In this document: piece by piece, positions 35,717-44,447 of the stretch
Layout: the number at the start of each line of letters is the position of its first letter
Numbering within the stretch: the first letter of the stretch is position 1
Source: Traorella massiliensis
GTDB lineage: Bacteria > Bacillota_I > Bacilli_A > Erysipelotrichales > Erysipelotrichaceae
DNA length: 64,000 nucleotides
Assembly (NCBI RefSeq): GCF_900104665.1
Contig: NZ_LT629969.1
Location: 1,078,438 to 1,142,437, forward strand
Reading direction: 5' to 3'
Translations under genes and position numbers: made by a program
Notes under the pieces: generated by a model
Told to the model about the DNA's origin: nothing
Databases searched by the model: none
What the model saw: the letters and a program-made list of their open reading frames with translations, nothing else

Positions 35717-36330
35717 CATAGTACCAAGACATCAGTTACGGAATATGGCGAGGTAGCAGATAAAGAAATATATGAACTCGATAAAGACATGATAGACAAA
35801 GAAACTATGTATGATGGTTTCTATGCAGTGGTAACCGATATAGAAGGAGATGCAGCACAGATCATAAACATTAATAAGCGCAGATGGCAGATTGAAGAAT
35901 GTTTCAGGATCATGAAAACAGAATTCGATGCAAGACCTGTATATTTGCGTAGAGAAGACAGAATCAAAGCACACTTTCTGATCTGTTTCATTGCACTGAT
36001 GATCTTTCGATTACTGGAGATCAGGCTGGAAAAAGAATATACAGCCGAACAGATCATCAGCACGCTGAAGAAGATGGAAGTATGTAGGCTAGAAGAATAT
36101 GGATATATTCCGACATACACAAGAACAGAATTAACGGATAAATTACACGAAGTATTCGGATTCAGAACTGATACAGAGATCATCAAGAAATCAAAGATGA
36201 GAAGCATCATTAAAAAAAGTAAGGAAAAGCAATAAAATACTACATATCTTTACAAAACCAAAACCTCAGGAATAACCCTTAATCTCGGTGTTTTCTTGAG
36301 GTTTCTTACTTTTTAACTGTCAAAGATGGG

Positions 36331-36497
36331 ATTATAGCACAAATGTAATTTTCACTTCAATAGAATATCCAAAAAAACTAAAGTTTTGAAAAACTCCTTT
36401 ATCTAAAGAAAAGAGCATTACTGCTCTTTCATTTGAACTCTTTTAATTGATACGGCTTTGTTAGTATCATCATCAATTTCAACGATGCATCCACAGA
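36331..36497. repeat. 167-bp direct repeat, right copy
   Basis: Identical to 30948-31114. This copy is continuous with the rest of ymdB and so keeps that gene and its terminator whole. It also carries a spare copy of the ferredoxin promoter that would transcribe leftwards into the IS stack, antisense to the outer transposase. Confidence 0.85.
36410..36429 (-). terminator. Intrinsic terminator of ymdB-rny
   Basis: AAAGAGCA and TGCTCTTT pair around GTAA, followed by TCTTT. It overlaps the ymdB stop codon, and an identical copy lies in the left repeat at about 31027-31046. Confidence 0.7.
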
Positions 36498-37194
36498 AAA
36501 TTCCTTTTCCTTCAGCAATCGTAAAACGAGTATGTTCCTTATTTTTAAAGCGCCGTAATACTTCATCCACATCACGTCCGATCACTGAATGATAAGGACC
36601 ACACATGCCTAGATCAGTAATAGCTGCACAATGATCATCAACGATCCGCTCATCAGCAGTCTGGACATGCGTATGGGTACCAACGATGATGCTGCAACGC
36701 TGCGCAAACTCATAAGTAAAAGCAATCTTCTCACTTGTTGCTTCCGCATGCAGATCAACGATATGAATATCCGCATCTATTTCATTCAATATCTTTTCCA
36801 TGGTATCAAATGGAGACTCTGTACAGTTCACCATAAACACTTCACCAATCAGATTCGTTATAGCTACTTTTTTTTGGTTCACTTCAACTACCCGGCACCC
36901 TTTACCAAATTCTAATGGCAGCATATTGGCTGGGCGTACCATTTGATCCATTTCATCGATTACTTCTTCCAGATTTTTCTTGGAAAAAGTATGATTGCCC
37001 ATCGTAATGACATCAACACCGCTATTTAATAGCTGAGCATATATCTTTTTTGTAATCCCTTTGCCATGCGCTGAATTTTCACCATTGCAGACGACCAGAT
37101 CAATTTTTTCTTCTTCTTTGATGCGAAGGACATGATCAGCCACCATTTTTCTGCCGACAGCTCCTACAACATCCCCAACTAATAAAACTTTCAT
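36418..37194 (-). CDS. ymdB: YmdB family metallophosphoesterase
   Basis: A 258-aa calcineurin-like phosphodiesterase acting on 2',3'-cyclic nucleotides in Bacillus, where it affects biofilm and late developmental choices. Metal ligands are seen in LLVGDVVGAVG, NGENSAHG, GNHTFS and the late GTHTHVQTAD. It overlaps the rny stop as TAATG, so the two are translated together, as in Bacillus. Confidence 0.94.
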   Translation of the reverse strand: MKVLLVGDVVGAVGRKMVADHVLRIKEEEKIDLVVCNGENSAHGKGITKKIYAQLLNSGVDVITMGNHTFSKKNLEEVIDEMDQMVRPANMLPLEFGKGCRVVEVNQKKVAITNLIGEVFMVNCTESPFDTMEKILNEIDADIHIVDLHAEATSEKIAFTYEFAQRCSIIVGTHTHVQTADERIVDDHCAAITDLGMCGPYHSVIGRDVDEVLRRFKNKEHTRFTIAEGKGIFCGCIVEIDDDTNKAVSIKRVQMKEQ

Positions 37195-38747
37195 TATTTT
37201 GCCAATTCACTCGTTCTAAGTTCACGAATAACCGTTACTTTGATCTGTCCTGGATAAGTCAGCTCATTTTCAATTCGTTCACGAATGCCACGAGCAATCT
37301 TAGCACAGCTTAAGTCATCCACTTTATCCGGATGAACGATCACACGTAATTCCCTGCCGGCCTGAATCGCATAACTTGTATCAACGCCTTCAAATGATTT
37401 CGTAATCTTTTCAAGTTCTTCAAGACGATTGATATAATTCTGCATTGCTTCATAACGAGCTCCAGGACGGGCAGCACTCAATGTATCTGCAGCTTGAACT
37501 AATACGGCAATAATGCTCTTAGGTTCAACTTCGCCATGATGTGACTGAATCGCATTTAGCACGATATCATTTTCACCATGCTTCTTACAGAATTTATAAC
37601 CTAATTCCACATGACTTCCTTCAGTTTCGGTATCTAATGCTTTTCCAATATCATGTAAAAGTCCTGCACGTCTGGCAAGCGTTTGATTTAATCCAAGTTC
37701 AGCGGCCATGCTGCCAGCAAGTTTAGCAACTTCCATAGAATGCTGAAGTGCATTCTGACCGTAAGAATAACGATATTTCAAACGGCCTACAAGATGTACG
37801 ATATCACGACTCATCTTACCGATTCCTAATTTGAAGATCGTGTCTTCACCGACTTTCTGGATATTGTTTTCAATTTCATTACGTACCTTATTAACAACTT
37901 CTTCAATACGACCAGGCTGAATACGGCCATCCCGAATCAAAGTTTCCAAAGCAATACGGGCAATTTCACGGCGAACCGGATCAAAGCAGGAAATCGTAAT
38001 CGTTTCCGGTGTATCATCAATAATCAGATCAACTCCTGTGGCCTGTTCGATCGATTTGATATTTCTTCCTTCACGGCCAATGATCCTTCCTTTCATTTCC
38101 TCGCTTGGTAAAGCAACTACGCTTACTGTACGATCCACCGCTTCATCCTGAGACATTTTCTGAATAGCAAGAGCTACAATGTTGCGAGCCTTATCATCAG
38201 CGATGCTCTTTGCTTCCTCTTCTTTTTCTTTTATGTAAGCAACAACTTCATTCTCCATGCGCTTTTCAACAATTTCAAAAAGCTCTTTCTTGGCTTCCGT
38301 TGTACTCATTGCTGCAACTCTTTCAAGTTCAACGATCTGAATATCGATCTTCTCTTGCAGCAGTTTTTCCTTCTCATCAAGTTCAGACATTTTTTTAGTT
38401 AATTGATTATTTTTTAAATCGATTTGCTGTTCTTTTTGTGTTAATGCGTCATCACGAAAATTAAGATTATCTTCACGTCTTAACAGTTTATTCTCCATCT
38501 CTGTAATTTCCTGTTTACGTTCTTTAATCTCTTTTTCTGCAGCAATCTTCAATTCATGAGTCTGAGTCTTACCATCCAAAACCGCCTGTTTCACAGTATT
38601 TTCTGCTTTTACAGTGGCTTCCTGCAGTAATTTTTCAGCTTTAATTTTATCTTTATTTAACCCAGCCTTTGAAATCAAAAGCATTAAAATGATTCCTCCG
38701 GCTAAACCTGCCAAAACCGACAAGAGGACTGGTAATAAAATATCCAT
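37194..38747 (-). CDS. rny: Ribonuclease Y
   Basis: A 517-aa membrane-anchored endoribonuclease that starts mRNA decay. It has an N-terminal membrane helix, a long coiled coil (about 30-200), a KH domain with [15 protein letters not shown], and an HD domain with the metal pair in [10 protein letters not shown]. The start at 38747 has AGGAGGAAGG upstream; a longer frame lacks a ribosome site. Confidence 0.96.
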   Translation of the reverse strand: MDILLPVLLSVLAGLAGGIILMLLISKAGLNKDKIKAEKLLQEATVKAENTVKQAVLDGKTQTHELKIAAEKEIKERKQEITEMENKLLRREDNLNFRDDALTQKEQQIDLKNNQLTKKMSELDEKEKLLQEKIDIQIVELERVAAMSTTEAKKELFEIVEKRMENEVVAYIKEKEEEAKSIADDKARNIVALAIQKMSQDEAVDRTVSVVALPSEEMKGRIIGREGRNIKSIEQATGVDLIIDDTPETITISCFDPVRREIARIALETLIRDGRIQPGRIEEVVNKVRNEIENNIQKVGEDTIFKLGIGKMSRDIVHLVGRLKYRYSYGQNALQHSMEVAKLAGSMAAELGLNQTLARRAGLLHDIGKALDTETEGSHVELGYKFCKKHGENDIVLNAIQSHHGEVEPKSIIAVLVQAADTLSAARPGARYEAMQNYINRLEELEKITKSFEGVDTSYAIQAGRELRVIVHPDKVDDLSCAKIARGIRERIENELTYPGQIKVTVIRELRTSELAK

Positions 38748-38931
38748 CTTCCTTCCTCCTATCAAACTATTTATGAAAGTGTTTACTTTCTTATATATTT
38801 TACACAAAATTTCACAAATAAACAAGGATATTTCTTATAATTTGACTTTTTGGGAAACAAATAGAACAATTTATTCAATTTTTATCAAAACTATTCCTGA
38901 TTTAGGATTATTATTTGTTTTAATTTAAAAA

Positions 38932-38950
38932 GAATAGCTTCAAGCTATTC
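38932..38950 (-). terminator. Intrinsic terminator of fmt
   Basis: GAATAGCTT and AAGCTATTC form a nine-pair stem with a T-run TTTTT, overlapping the fmt stop codon. Confidence 0.75.
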
Positions 38951-39874
38951 AAATCTTTTGCCAATAATCTTTTTTCCGTGACCATTATAGAAATCTTTTG
39001 CACTCATTTTTGCCTTCCCTTCAGGCTGTAATTTTGAAATCAGCAAAATCAGATCACCTAAAGAAACTTGCAGATGCGTTCCATCAAAACCAATAATTTC
39101 ACCAGAAGGAGCTAAGCTGCTTTCATGAAGTAATGACACCTCATGAAATTTGATCTTTTTATTTTCAAGAATTGCATAACCTGCCGGTGACGGTATCAGA
39201 CCACGAATATGATTGTAAACGCTAATACCGCCCTTTGAAAAATCAATTTTTTCTTCTTCTTTTGAAATATTCCATGCGAAAGAAACCTGACTTTCATCCT
39301 GAGGAACAAATGTAGCCTTATTTTCCAATACATCATCAATAACTTCTAAAAGGGCTTCCGTACCACACTGCATGAGTTTATCATGTAATGAACCCATCGT
39401 ATCTTCTTCGCTAATGTCAACTTTTTTTACACAGCAGACATCTCCGGCATCCATTTTTTTAACCATTTCCATGATCGAAACACCGCTTTCTTTTTCACCA
39501 TTGATAATTGCTTTATGAATCGGTGCTCCGCCACGATATTTAGGAAGCAGTGAAGCATGGACATTAATACATCTTACTTTTGCCAGCTGTAAAATATTTT
39601 CAGGTATCATCTGACCATAAGCGCAGGTAATGATACAGTCAAGATCCAATTGTTTAAGTTCTTCATAGATATCTTTAATGTGGAACGGCTGAAAAACAGG
39701 CAGACCGTATGATAATGCAAGGCTTTTCACCGGAGTAGGAGTTAAAACTTGCTTGCGTCCAACTTTTTTATCTGGCTGGGAAACGACACCCACGACATTG
39801 TAATGATTTTCTAAAAGACATTTTAAGATGCCACAGGCAAAATCAGGAGTTCCCATAAATAATATTCGTTTCAT
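38945..39874 (-). CDS. fmt: Methionyl-tRNA formyltransferase
   Basis: A 309-aa enzyme that formylates initiator Met-tRNA. The folate-binding SLLPKYRGGAPIHKAI with its catalytic Asn-His-Asp environment (CINVHASLLP, MDAGDV) and the C-terminal tRNA-binding domain are present. It is the last gene after gpr-spoIIP and a small membrane protein gene; in Bacillus fmt lies elsewhere, next to def. Confidence 0.95.
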   Translation of the reverse strand: MKRILFMGTPDFACGILKCLLENHYNVVGVVSQPDKKVGRKQVLTPTPVKSLALSYGLPVFQPFHIKDIYEELKQLDLDCIITCAYGQMIPENILQLAKVRCINVHASLLPKYRGGAPIHKAIINGEKESGVSIMEMVKKMDAGDVCCVKKVDISEEDTMGSLHDKLMQCGTEALLEVIDDVLENKATFVPQDESQVSFAWNISKEEEKIDFSKGGISVYNHIRGLIPSPAGYAILENKKIKFHEVSLLHESSLAPSGEIIGFDGTHLQVSLGDLILLISKLQPEGKAKMSAKDFYNGHGKKIIGKRFE

Positions 39875-39912
39875 AAAATCACCTCTAATGCATTATAACT
39901 GATTTTCAACGA

Positions 39913-40200
39913 TTATTCTATAATTGCTTTAAAAATCGAAGTCACAACTTCAACACTAACACCAACGATCTGTTTAATGGTGTCTGAACTGTTTTTTGCC
40001 AATTCAGAAGCTTTATTCATATGCACCTCACGAATAGCTTCTCCTCTGTTCTCACTGACATATTGTTCATTTTCTTCCAAACTGTTTTCAAAATCGATAA
40101 TTTCCTGTTCAATGGAAAAAGAACTGTCTTGTTCCATAAAAGAACTTCCAATAGCCACAAGCAATAAAACTAAAATTAAATCTATCAGGAAACGTTTCAT
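39913..40200 (-). CDS. Small membrane-anchored protein, unknown
   Basis: A 95-aa protein with one N-terminal membrane helix (FLIDLILVLLLVAIGSSF) and a helical, acidic outer part. GAGGTG of the spoIIP end serves as ribosome site, and the start falls 2 bases after the spoIIP stop codon. Its tight link to spoIIP suggests a sporulation role, but no family is recognised. Confidence 0.65.
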   Translation of the reverse strand: MKRFLIDLILVLLLVAIGSSFMEQDSSFSIEQEIIDFENSLEENEQYVSENRGEAIREVHMNKASELAKNSSDTIKQIVGVSVEVVTSIFKAIIE

Positions 40201-40202
40201 AT

Positions 40203-41033
40203 TCACCTCATCATTTCATCAATTGACTTTGCCAGAATATCCAGGGAATGAATCACCTCATCATAATAGTTTTCTTCGCTCCCAACCTCTATCAGCAGCA
40301 TATTATCACTGATATCCTGATTATAATAAGCTTCTCTAACCAGGATATTTTTCATGATACCACTCTGTAGCTGATTGGTTTTGTCTAACAGTGTCATCGC
40401 TTGATTTTGAATATTAGAAAAGTGTGAACTAAGGCCTCCCAAAACAATCATCATTTTCGCATAATTTTTTCCTGAAGCTTCAATATAAGAAGATTCACGA
40501 GGAACAGAATCACGATGAAAATCAATCATCAAATCAAATCCCTGATGCTCCATAACAGCATCTGTGATCGCATTTCTTGATATCTGATAAGACTGATTGT
40601 AATTCAACCCTAAAGTATTTAACTCCTCAGTAAAATTGCGATCTTCTACTACAACTTCATATCCCGCCTCTCTTAACAGTTTCCCTAAATAGGCACTGGC
40701 CTCTAATACAGTATTTTGATCTTTATAGCCTTCTTGCTGGTGGGTTGAATAAATATAGATTGATTTTTGACTTCCAATAGGCTGTTGTGGCACCTCTACG
40801 ATATCATCAGGCTCTACATCAACTTCTCGATATGGAATATCTTCTTTTTTGACCATATCCATGACATTAAAGGTTTCTATGTCGATGGATGTAATATTTT
40901 TTTGCTGATTAAAAAGCTGCATACTAAAATCAAGCTCTTTTACAGTAGCCTTGATTCCTTGCATTAAAGGAGATATAAAAATAAAAAGTACCAGCAGTCC
41001 TAGCTTCGCCAGAATCTTGATCGAGGTTTTCAT
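40203..41033 (-). CDS. spoIIP: Stage II sporulation protein P (SpoIIP)
   Basis: A 276-aa peptidoglycan amidase/endopeptidase of the engulfment machinery (with SpoIID and SpoIIM). An N-terminal membrane helix is followed by the amidase domain with YIYSTHQQEGY, MIDFHRDS and the late LIEVGSEENY motif. It is shorter than Bacillus SpoIIP (401 aa), mainly in the N-terminal linker. Confidence 0.93.
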   Translation of the reverse strand: MKTSIKILAKLGLLVLFIFISPLMQGIKATVKELDFSMQLFNQQKNITSIDIETFNVMDMVKKEDIPYREVDVEPDDIVEVPQQPIGSQKSIYIYSTHQQEGYKDQNTVLEASAYLGKLLREAGYEVVVEDRNFTEELNTLGLNYNQSYQISRNAITDAVMEHQGFDLMIDFHRDSVPRESSYIEASGKNYAKMMIVLGGLSSHFSNIQNQAMTLLDKTNQLQSGIMKNILVREAYYNQDISDNMLLIEVGSEENYYDEVIHSLDILAKSIDEMMR

Positions 41034-41063
41034 ATTTCATAGCTTATGCTTATAAACCAATAA

Positions 41064-41873
41064 TTATAACTCTTCATATGCCGGATGAATAAAACAGTTG
41101 ATTCCATGTGAAAGGATGGAAACGATTTGTCGGCATTCCATATCCATATCTCTGGGTGTGATGATGCAATCATTATGCTCATATTCTTCCTTTATATTCA
41201 TTTCATTTAAAATCGAACGTATCGTTGTTACTGTGGCAACACCTATTGAAATGACCGGAACATTGAGTGTTTCTTCATTGATGGCTAAGCGATGATTTCC
41301 TACCCCGCTGCCAGGAATGATACCAATATTAGAAATTTGAATTGCTCGATTGATACGTGAAAAGCTGCTCGTTGCTAACGCATCAACGACAATCACACAT
41401 TGTGGTTCATAAAAATCTGCAATTCCCTTGACAATACGTGCCGATTCTAACCCTGTTTGTCCCATAACCTTAGGAGCAATAACAGCACAGTTGTTTAAAC
41501 CGGGATGAACATTATTTTCAAGTTCAAATAAATGCGCTGAAACAAGTATCTGAGCAGCTGTTTTAGGTCCGATAGCATCTGAAATCATCTCTTCATTCCC
41601 TAAGCCTACTACAAGTATTTTTTGAAGCAGTACCTCTTTGCAGAGCTTATCAAGCACATCGACTAAAAGGCTGCTGATCTGATTTCTCAGTGAAGCATCA
41701 GCCATTGATTCAAAAGAAATTGTTACATAGTCACCAACTTGATATGCCTTATCATTTTCCGATACTTTGATCCATTTTACAGTAACTGAATGAGGGAAAT
41801 TTTCTATCTTCTCTGAAAATATCGTTTCCTCTTCATTTTCAAACCATTCATCTGCGAAATCACTGTGTTTCAT
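41064..41873 (-). CDS. gpr: Germination protease GPR
   Basis: A 269-aa aspartic-type protease that degrades small acid-soluble spore proteins at germination. GLGNEEMISDAIGPK and VIVVDALA carry the conserved acidic residues; IIPGSGVGNHR is also typical. It is shorter than the Bacillus enzyme (368 aa), and the N-terminal propeptide region is small. The order gpr-spoIIP, divergent from rpsT, is as in Bacillus. A sigma-G/F promoter is seen upstream. Confidence 0.92.
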   Translation of the reverse strand: MKHSDFADEWFENEEETIFSEKIENFPHSVTVKWIKVSENDKAYQVGDYVTISFESMADASLRNQISSLLVDVLDKLCKEVLLQKILVVGLGNEEMISDAIGPKTAAQILVSAHLFELENNVHPGLNNCAVIAPKVMGQTGLESARIVKGIADFYEPQCVIVVDALATSSFSRINRAIQISNIGIIPGSGVGNHRLAINEETLNVPVISIGVATVTTIRSILNEMNIKEEYEHNDCIITPRDMDMECRQIVSILSHGINCFIHPAYEEL

Positions 41874-41898
41874 GTATGTATTTCTCCTTTTTCCCTTA

Positions 41899-41928
41899 TA
41901 GTATGGCTTTTTTCAATTGTTTCTTGCA
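41899..41928 (-). promoter_or_regulatory. Candidate sigma-G/sigma-F promoter of gpr
   Basis: On the minus strand TGCAAG (41923-41928) and an exact CATACTA (41899-41905) are separated by 17 bases. In Bacillus gpr is transcribed by sigma-F and sigma-G. Its -35 covers the same bases as the -35 of the rpsT promoter on the other strand. Confidence 0.6.
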
Positions 41929-41952
41929 TTTCATTTTTGATTTTGTTATAAT
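41924..41952 (+). promoter_or_regulatory. Sigma-A promoter of rpsT
   Basis: TTGCAT (41924-41929) and a perfect TATAAT (41947-41952) stand 17 bases apart, 33 bases before the rpsT start. Confidence 0.75.
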
Positions 41953-41985
41953 CTACTAGCAATAATCAATTAGGAGGTGTCAAGA

Positions 41986-42249
41986 GTGCCAAACATTAAA
42001 TCACAGAAAAAACGTGTATTAACTAACAACAAAAGACATGAAAGCAATGTTGCTCAGAGAAGCGCTATCAAAACATCTATTAAAAAAGTCTTGGTAGCTG
42101 TGGATGCGAATGACAAGGAAGCTGCAATGACTGCTTATAACACAGCTAATTCTCTGCTGGATAAAGCTATTACAAGTGGTGTTCACCACAAAAACTATGT
42201 TGCTAGACAGAAATCTCGTTTAAGTCACGCTATCAACAAAATTGCTTAA
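41986..42249 (+). CDS. rpsT: 30S ribosomal protein S20
   Basis: An 87-aa basic protein starting PNIKSQKKRV, typical S20, which binds 16S rRNA. The start is GTG at 41986 with AGGAGG eight bases upstream; an in-frame GTG at 41977 overlaps that ribosome site and is rejected. It is the only clear plus-strand housekeeping gene in the window. Confidence 0.96.
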   Translation: MPNIKSQKKRVLTNNKRHESNVAQRSAIKTSIKKVLVAVDANDKEAAMTAYNTANSLLDKAITSGVHHKNYVARQKSRLSHAINKIA

Positions 42250-42260
42250 AGATAAACAAA

Positions 42261-42288
42261 AAATGTCGGTGATGATTCACTGACATTT
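42261..42288. terminator. Bidirectional terminator between rpsT and sdaA
   Basis: AAATGTC.GTGA and its complement form a stem with T-runs on both strands, so the same hairpin can end the converging rpsT and sdaA transcripts. Confidence 0.75.
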
Positions 42289-42300
42289 TTTTATGCTTTA

Positions 42301-43500
42301 TTATTCCAGCGGCACAACACTCGCTAATCCTCCCAAAGAGGTCTCCTTTAATTCAACTGCTATCTTTTTACCGGTATAATTCATCGTATGAATGATCATA
42401 TCTAAAGAAACTTTATTTTCTTTTAAATTTCCTACCTCATTTGCTAAAAGAGCTGAATCAATCGCTCTTAGAGTAGCTACTGCATTACGTTCGATACACG
42501 GAATCATGACATAACCGCCAACCGGATCACATGTCAAGCCCAAAAAGTGTTCAATTCCTATTTCAGCTGCATAAGCAATCAGATCATCACTCAGATCTTC
42601 CATATAAGCAACAAAAGCACACCCCATAGAACAGGCAACGCCAATTTCTGCCTGGCATCCGCCTTGTGCACCAGATATCGTAGCGTTTGTCTTAAATAGA
42701 TTTCCAATGATGCCTGCAATTTTTAAACCTTCAATAATTTTTTCTTCAGAAAAATGACGATCGACCTTATAATACCGCACAAGCGAAGGCATGACGCCAC
42801 TGGCTCCCATAGTCGGTGCTGTCACCGTCATGCCGCCACTGGCATTTTCCTCACTGGCAGCATAGGCATATGCCATTAACATCACTTTTTCTTTTTTAAG
42901 AGGATTCTTTTCTAGAAGTGCTTTTTGATAGAGATCTGCTCCCACACGTTTCAACTGTAATCTTCCTGGAAGAATACCTTGTGTATGAATTCCTTTTTCA
43001 ATAGTTGCAAGCATCTGATTCATGATTGCTCTCATGTAATCATCAATTTTCTCATGCTCATCTACATAATCCTTTAAGAAAAGCTGATGTTCACGGCAAT
43101 ATTGACATATCTCATAAAAACTATTTTGTGGATAAACCTCTTCACTTTCCTTAAACTCTTTACCTTCTATACGAATCGTTCCACCACCAATTGAATACAC
43201 TCGCCAGCTGCCGATCATTTTTTTCTTATGATAAGCAAATAGATCCATGGTATTTGGATGAGCATCACAAGTTTCACTGGAAAAATGAACATGACATGGA
43301 ATAGGAGCACAAGTCTGAATACAAATCCGGTCTGTTAAATGGCCTTTGCCAGTCAATGACAAAGAGCCATACAAGGTAATTTCAACCTCATCAGTTTCTG
43401 GATATTCCTGTAGAAAACGTTCACAGGCAGTTTTTGGGCCCAATGTATGTGAACTTGAAGGACCTGGACCTATTTTATAAAGTTCTTTTAATGATTTCAC
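42301..43500 (-). CDS. sdaA: L-serine ammonia-lyase, single chain, Fe-S
   Basis: A 399-aa enzyme converting L-serine to pyruvate and ammonia. The N-terminal beta part has GPGPSSSHTLGP; the C-terminal alpha part has GGMTVTAPTMGASG and GAQGGCQAEIGVACSM, and a further Cys in TCDPVGG, giving the cysteines expected for a [4Fe-4S] cluster. Both halves lie in one chain, the two-subunit form of Bacillus being fused. The start is GTG at 43500 behind AGGAGG, overlapping the holA stop by 4 bases. Confidence 0.93.
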   Translation of the reverse strand: MKSLKELYKIGPGPSSSHTLGPKTACERFLQEYPETDEVEITLYGSLSLTGKGHLTDRICIQTCAPIPCHVHFSSETCDAHPNTMDLFAYHKKKMIGSWRVYSIGGGTIRIEGKEFKESEEVYPQNSFYEICQYCREHQLFLKDYVDEHEKIDDYMRAIMNQMLATIEKGIHTQGILPGRLQLKRVGADLYQKALLEKNPLKKEKVMLMAYAYAASEENASGGMTVTAPTMGASGVMPSLVRYYKVDRHFSEEKIIEGLKIAGIIGNLFKTNATISGAQGGCQAEIGVACSMGCAFVAYMEDLSDDLIAYAAEIGIEHFLGLTCDPVGGYVMIPCIERNAVATLRAIDSALLANEVGNLKENKVSLDMIIHTMNYTGKKIAVELKETSLGGLASVVPLE

Positions 43501-44444
43501 ACAATTTCCTCCTGGCATTGAATCATAAACATTTCAAATGCTAAATATTTTTCTCTTTTTCCACTCTTGATATCTAAATCACACGTTAAGACAGCATCAA
43601 GAATTTTCATGATCTTATCTATCTCTATGTTAGAAACTATCTGTACGGTCAATTTAACACGATAAGGATGAGCTTTTAAATAAGAAGCAATTCTTTCTTC
43701 ACTCATTCCCTGCATTAGACATACTTTTACCTGATAATAGAAACGCATCTGTGAAGCGATGACTGCTAGAAGATATACTGGATCATTACTTAATGAAATC
43801 ATATCTTTATAAGTATGGAATGCCTTTTTAAATTTACCTTTTAATATAGCCTCACTTAGTTCAAATACATTATCTTCAATTTCTCTTGATATTAACGCAT
43901 CAATCGCTTCTGCGTTGATTTCAAGGGGATAGCACGCTAGCTTTTCAAGTTGAAGGTCGATCATAGCAGTATCACGATTTAAGCGCTCAGTAAGCCTGCT
44001 AAGTGCCTCTTGTGTGATGCTGATCCCTAGCTCACGGCATTTTTCAGCAACATAACTTCTTTTATCTCTTTCTTCCAGATTCTGAAAGCTTTTGACACGA
44101 CACGTCTGATGAATCAGTTTTACAATTTTCTTACGTGAATCACATTTTTCAGATTCATGAGTAAGAATAAGTGTATTTTCGAGAATCGGTTCTTTTAGAA
44201 AAGACTCAAACTGAGAAATATCAAAATCTAAAGAACCACTCACCAAAAAATCACAATGTCTAACAATAATTACCTTATGTGCATGAAAGAAAGGAGGAGT
44301 CATCAGATCACCCATAACCTCTCCCATTTTAACTGTATTTAAATCGTAAACAACGCTATCACAGTCATCACCATACTGAGCGATGACCTTTGTAATTTCT
44401 TTTTGAATACGACCGTTATCTTTTCCATAAAATAAATAATTCAT
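43497..44444 (-). CDS. holA: DNA polymerase III subunit delta
   Basis: A 315-aa clamp-loader delta subunit. It has the degenerate AAA+ N-terminal fold (MNYLFYGKDNGRIQ) and the helical collar region. It lies after comEC as Bacillus yqeN does. It opens the sliding clamp during loading. Confidence 0.88.
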   Translation of the reverse strand: MNYLFYGKDNGRIQKEITKVIAQYGDDCDSVVYDLNTVKMGEVMGDLMTPPFFHAHKVIIVRHCDFLVSGSLDFDISQFESFLKEPILENTLILTHESEKCDSRKKIVKLIHQTCRVKSFQNLEERDKRSYVAEKCRELGISITQEALSRLTERLNRDTAMIDLQLEKLACYPLEINAEAIDALISREIEDNVFELSEAILKGKFKKAFHTYKDMISLSNDPVYLLAVIASQMRFYYQVKVCLMQGMSEERIASYLKAHPYRVKLTVQIVSNIEIDKIMKILDAVLTCDLDIKSGKREKYLAFEMFMIQCQEEIV

Positions 44445-44447
44445 AAA

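Larger units (their letters stand above)
34336..35726 (+). mobile_element. IS3-family (IS150-like) element
   Basis: This 1,391-bp element sits in the outer transposase, flanked by the 4-bp duplication AGAC (34332-34335 and 35727-35730). Its ends are related inverted repeats, TAGTGCTAGT at left and TGGTACTATG at right when reversed, and CCAGTTAAA recurs further in at both ends. It carries overlapping orfA and orfB joined by a -1 frameshift. Confidence 0.88.
31259..36235 (+). pseudogene. IS1634-family transposase split in three pieces
   Basis: Pieces at 31259-31272, 33118-34335 and 35731-36235 join in frame to 1,737 bp, that is 578 codons plus stop. The joined start reads MRVSISKSTNAEQVY and the second joint FVKKTSVTEYGE. 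The IS4-superfamily DDE residues are present: YDCTN, FCSDSG and RRWQIEECFRIMK. No stop or frameshift lies in any piece by eye, so inactivation is only by insertion and is probably recent. Confidence 0.85.
31115..36330 (+). mobile_element. IS1634-family element, interrupted by two other ISs
   Basis: The outer element of the stack. Without the two inserted elements and the extra target copies it is about 1,976 bp, within the IS1634-family range. Its ends begin with C and share a weak inverted repeat (GTTTAACACC at left, CTTTGACAG at right when reversed). It is bordered by the 167-bp direct repeat. Its promoter (TATAAT near 31236) and start codon at 31259 survive, but the transposase is cut twice. 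Confidence 0.8.
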
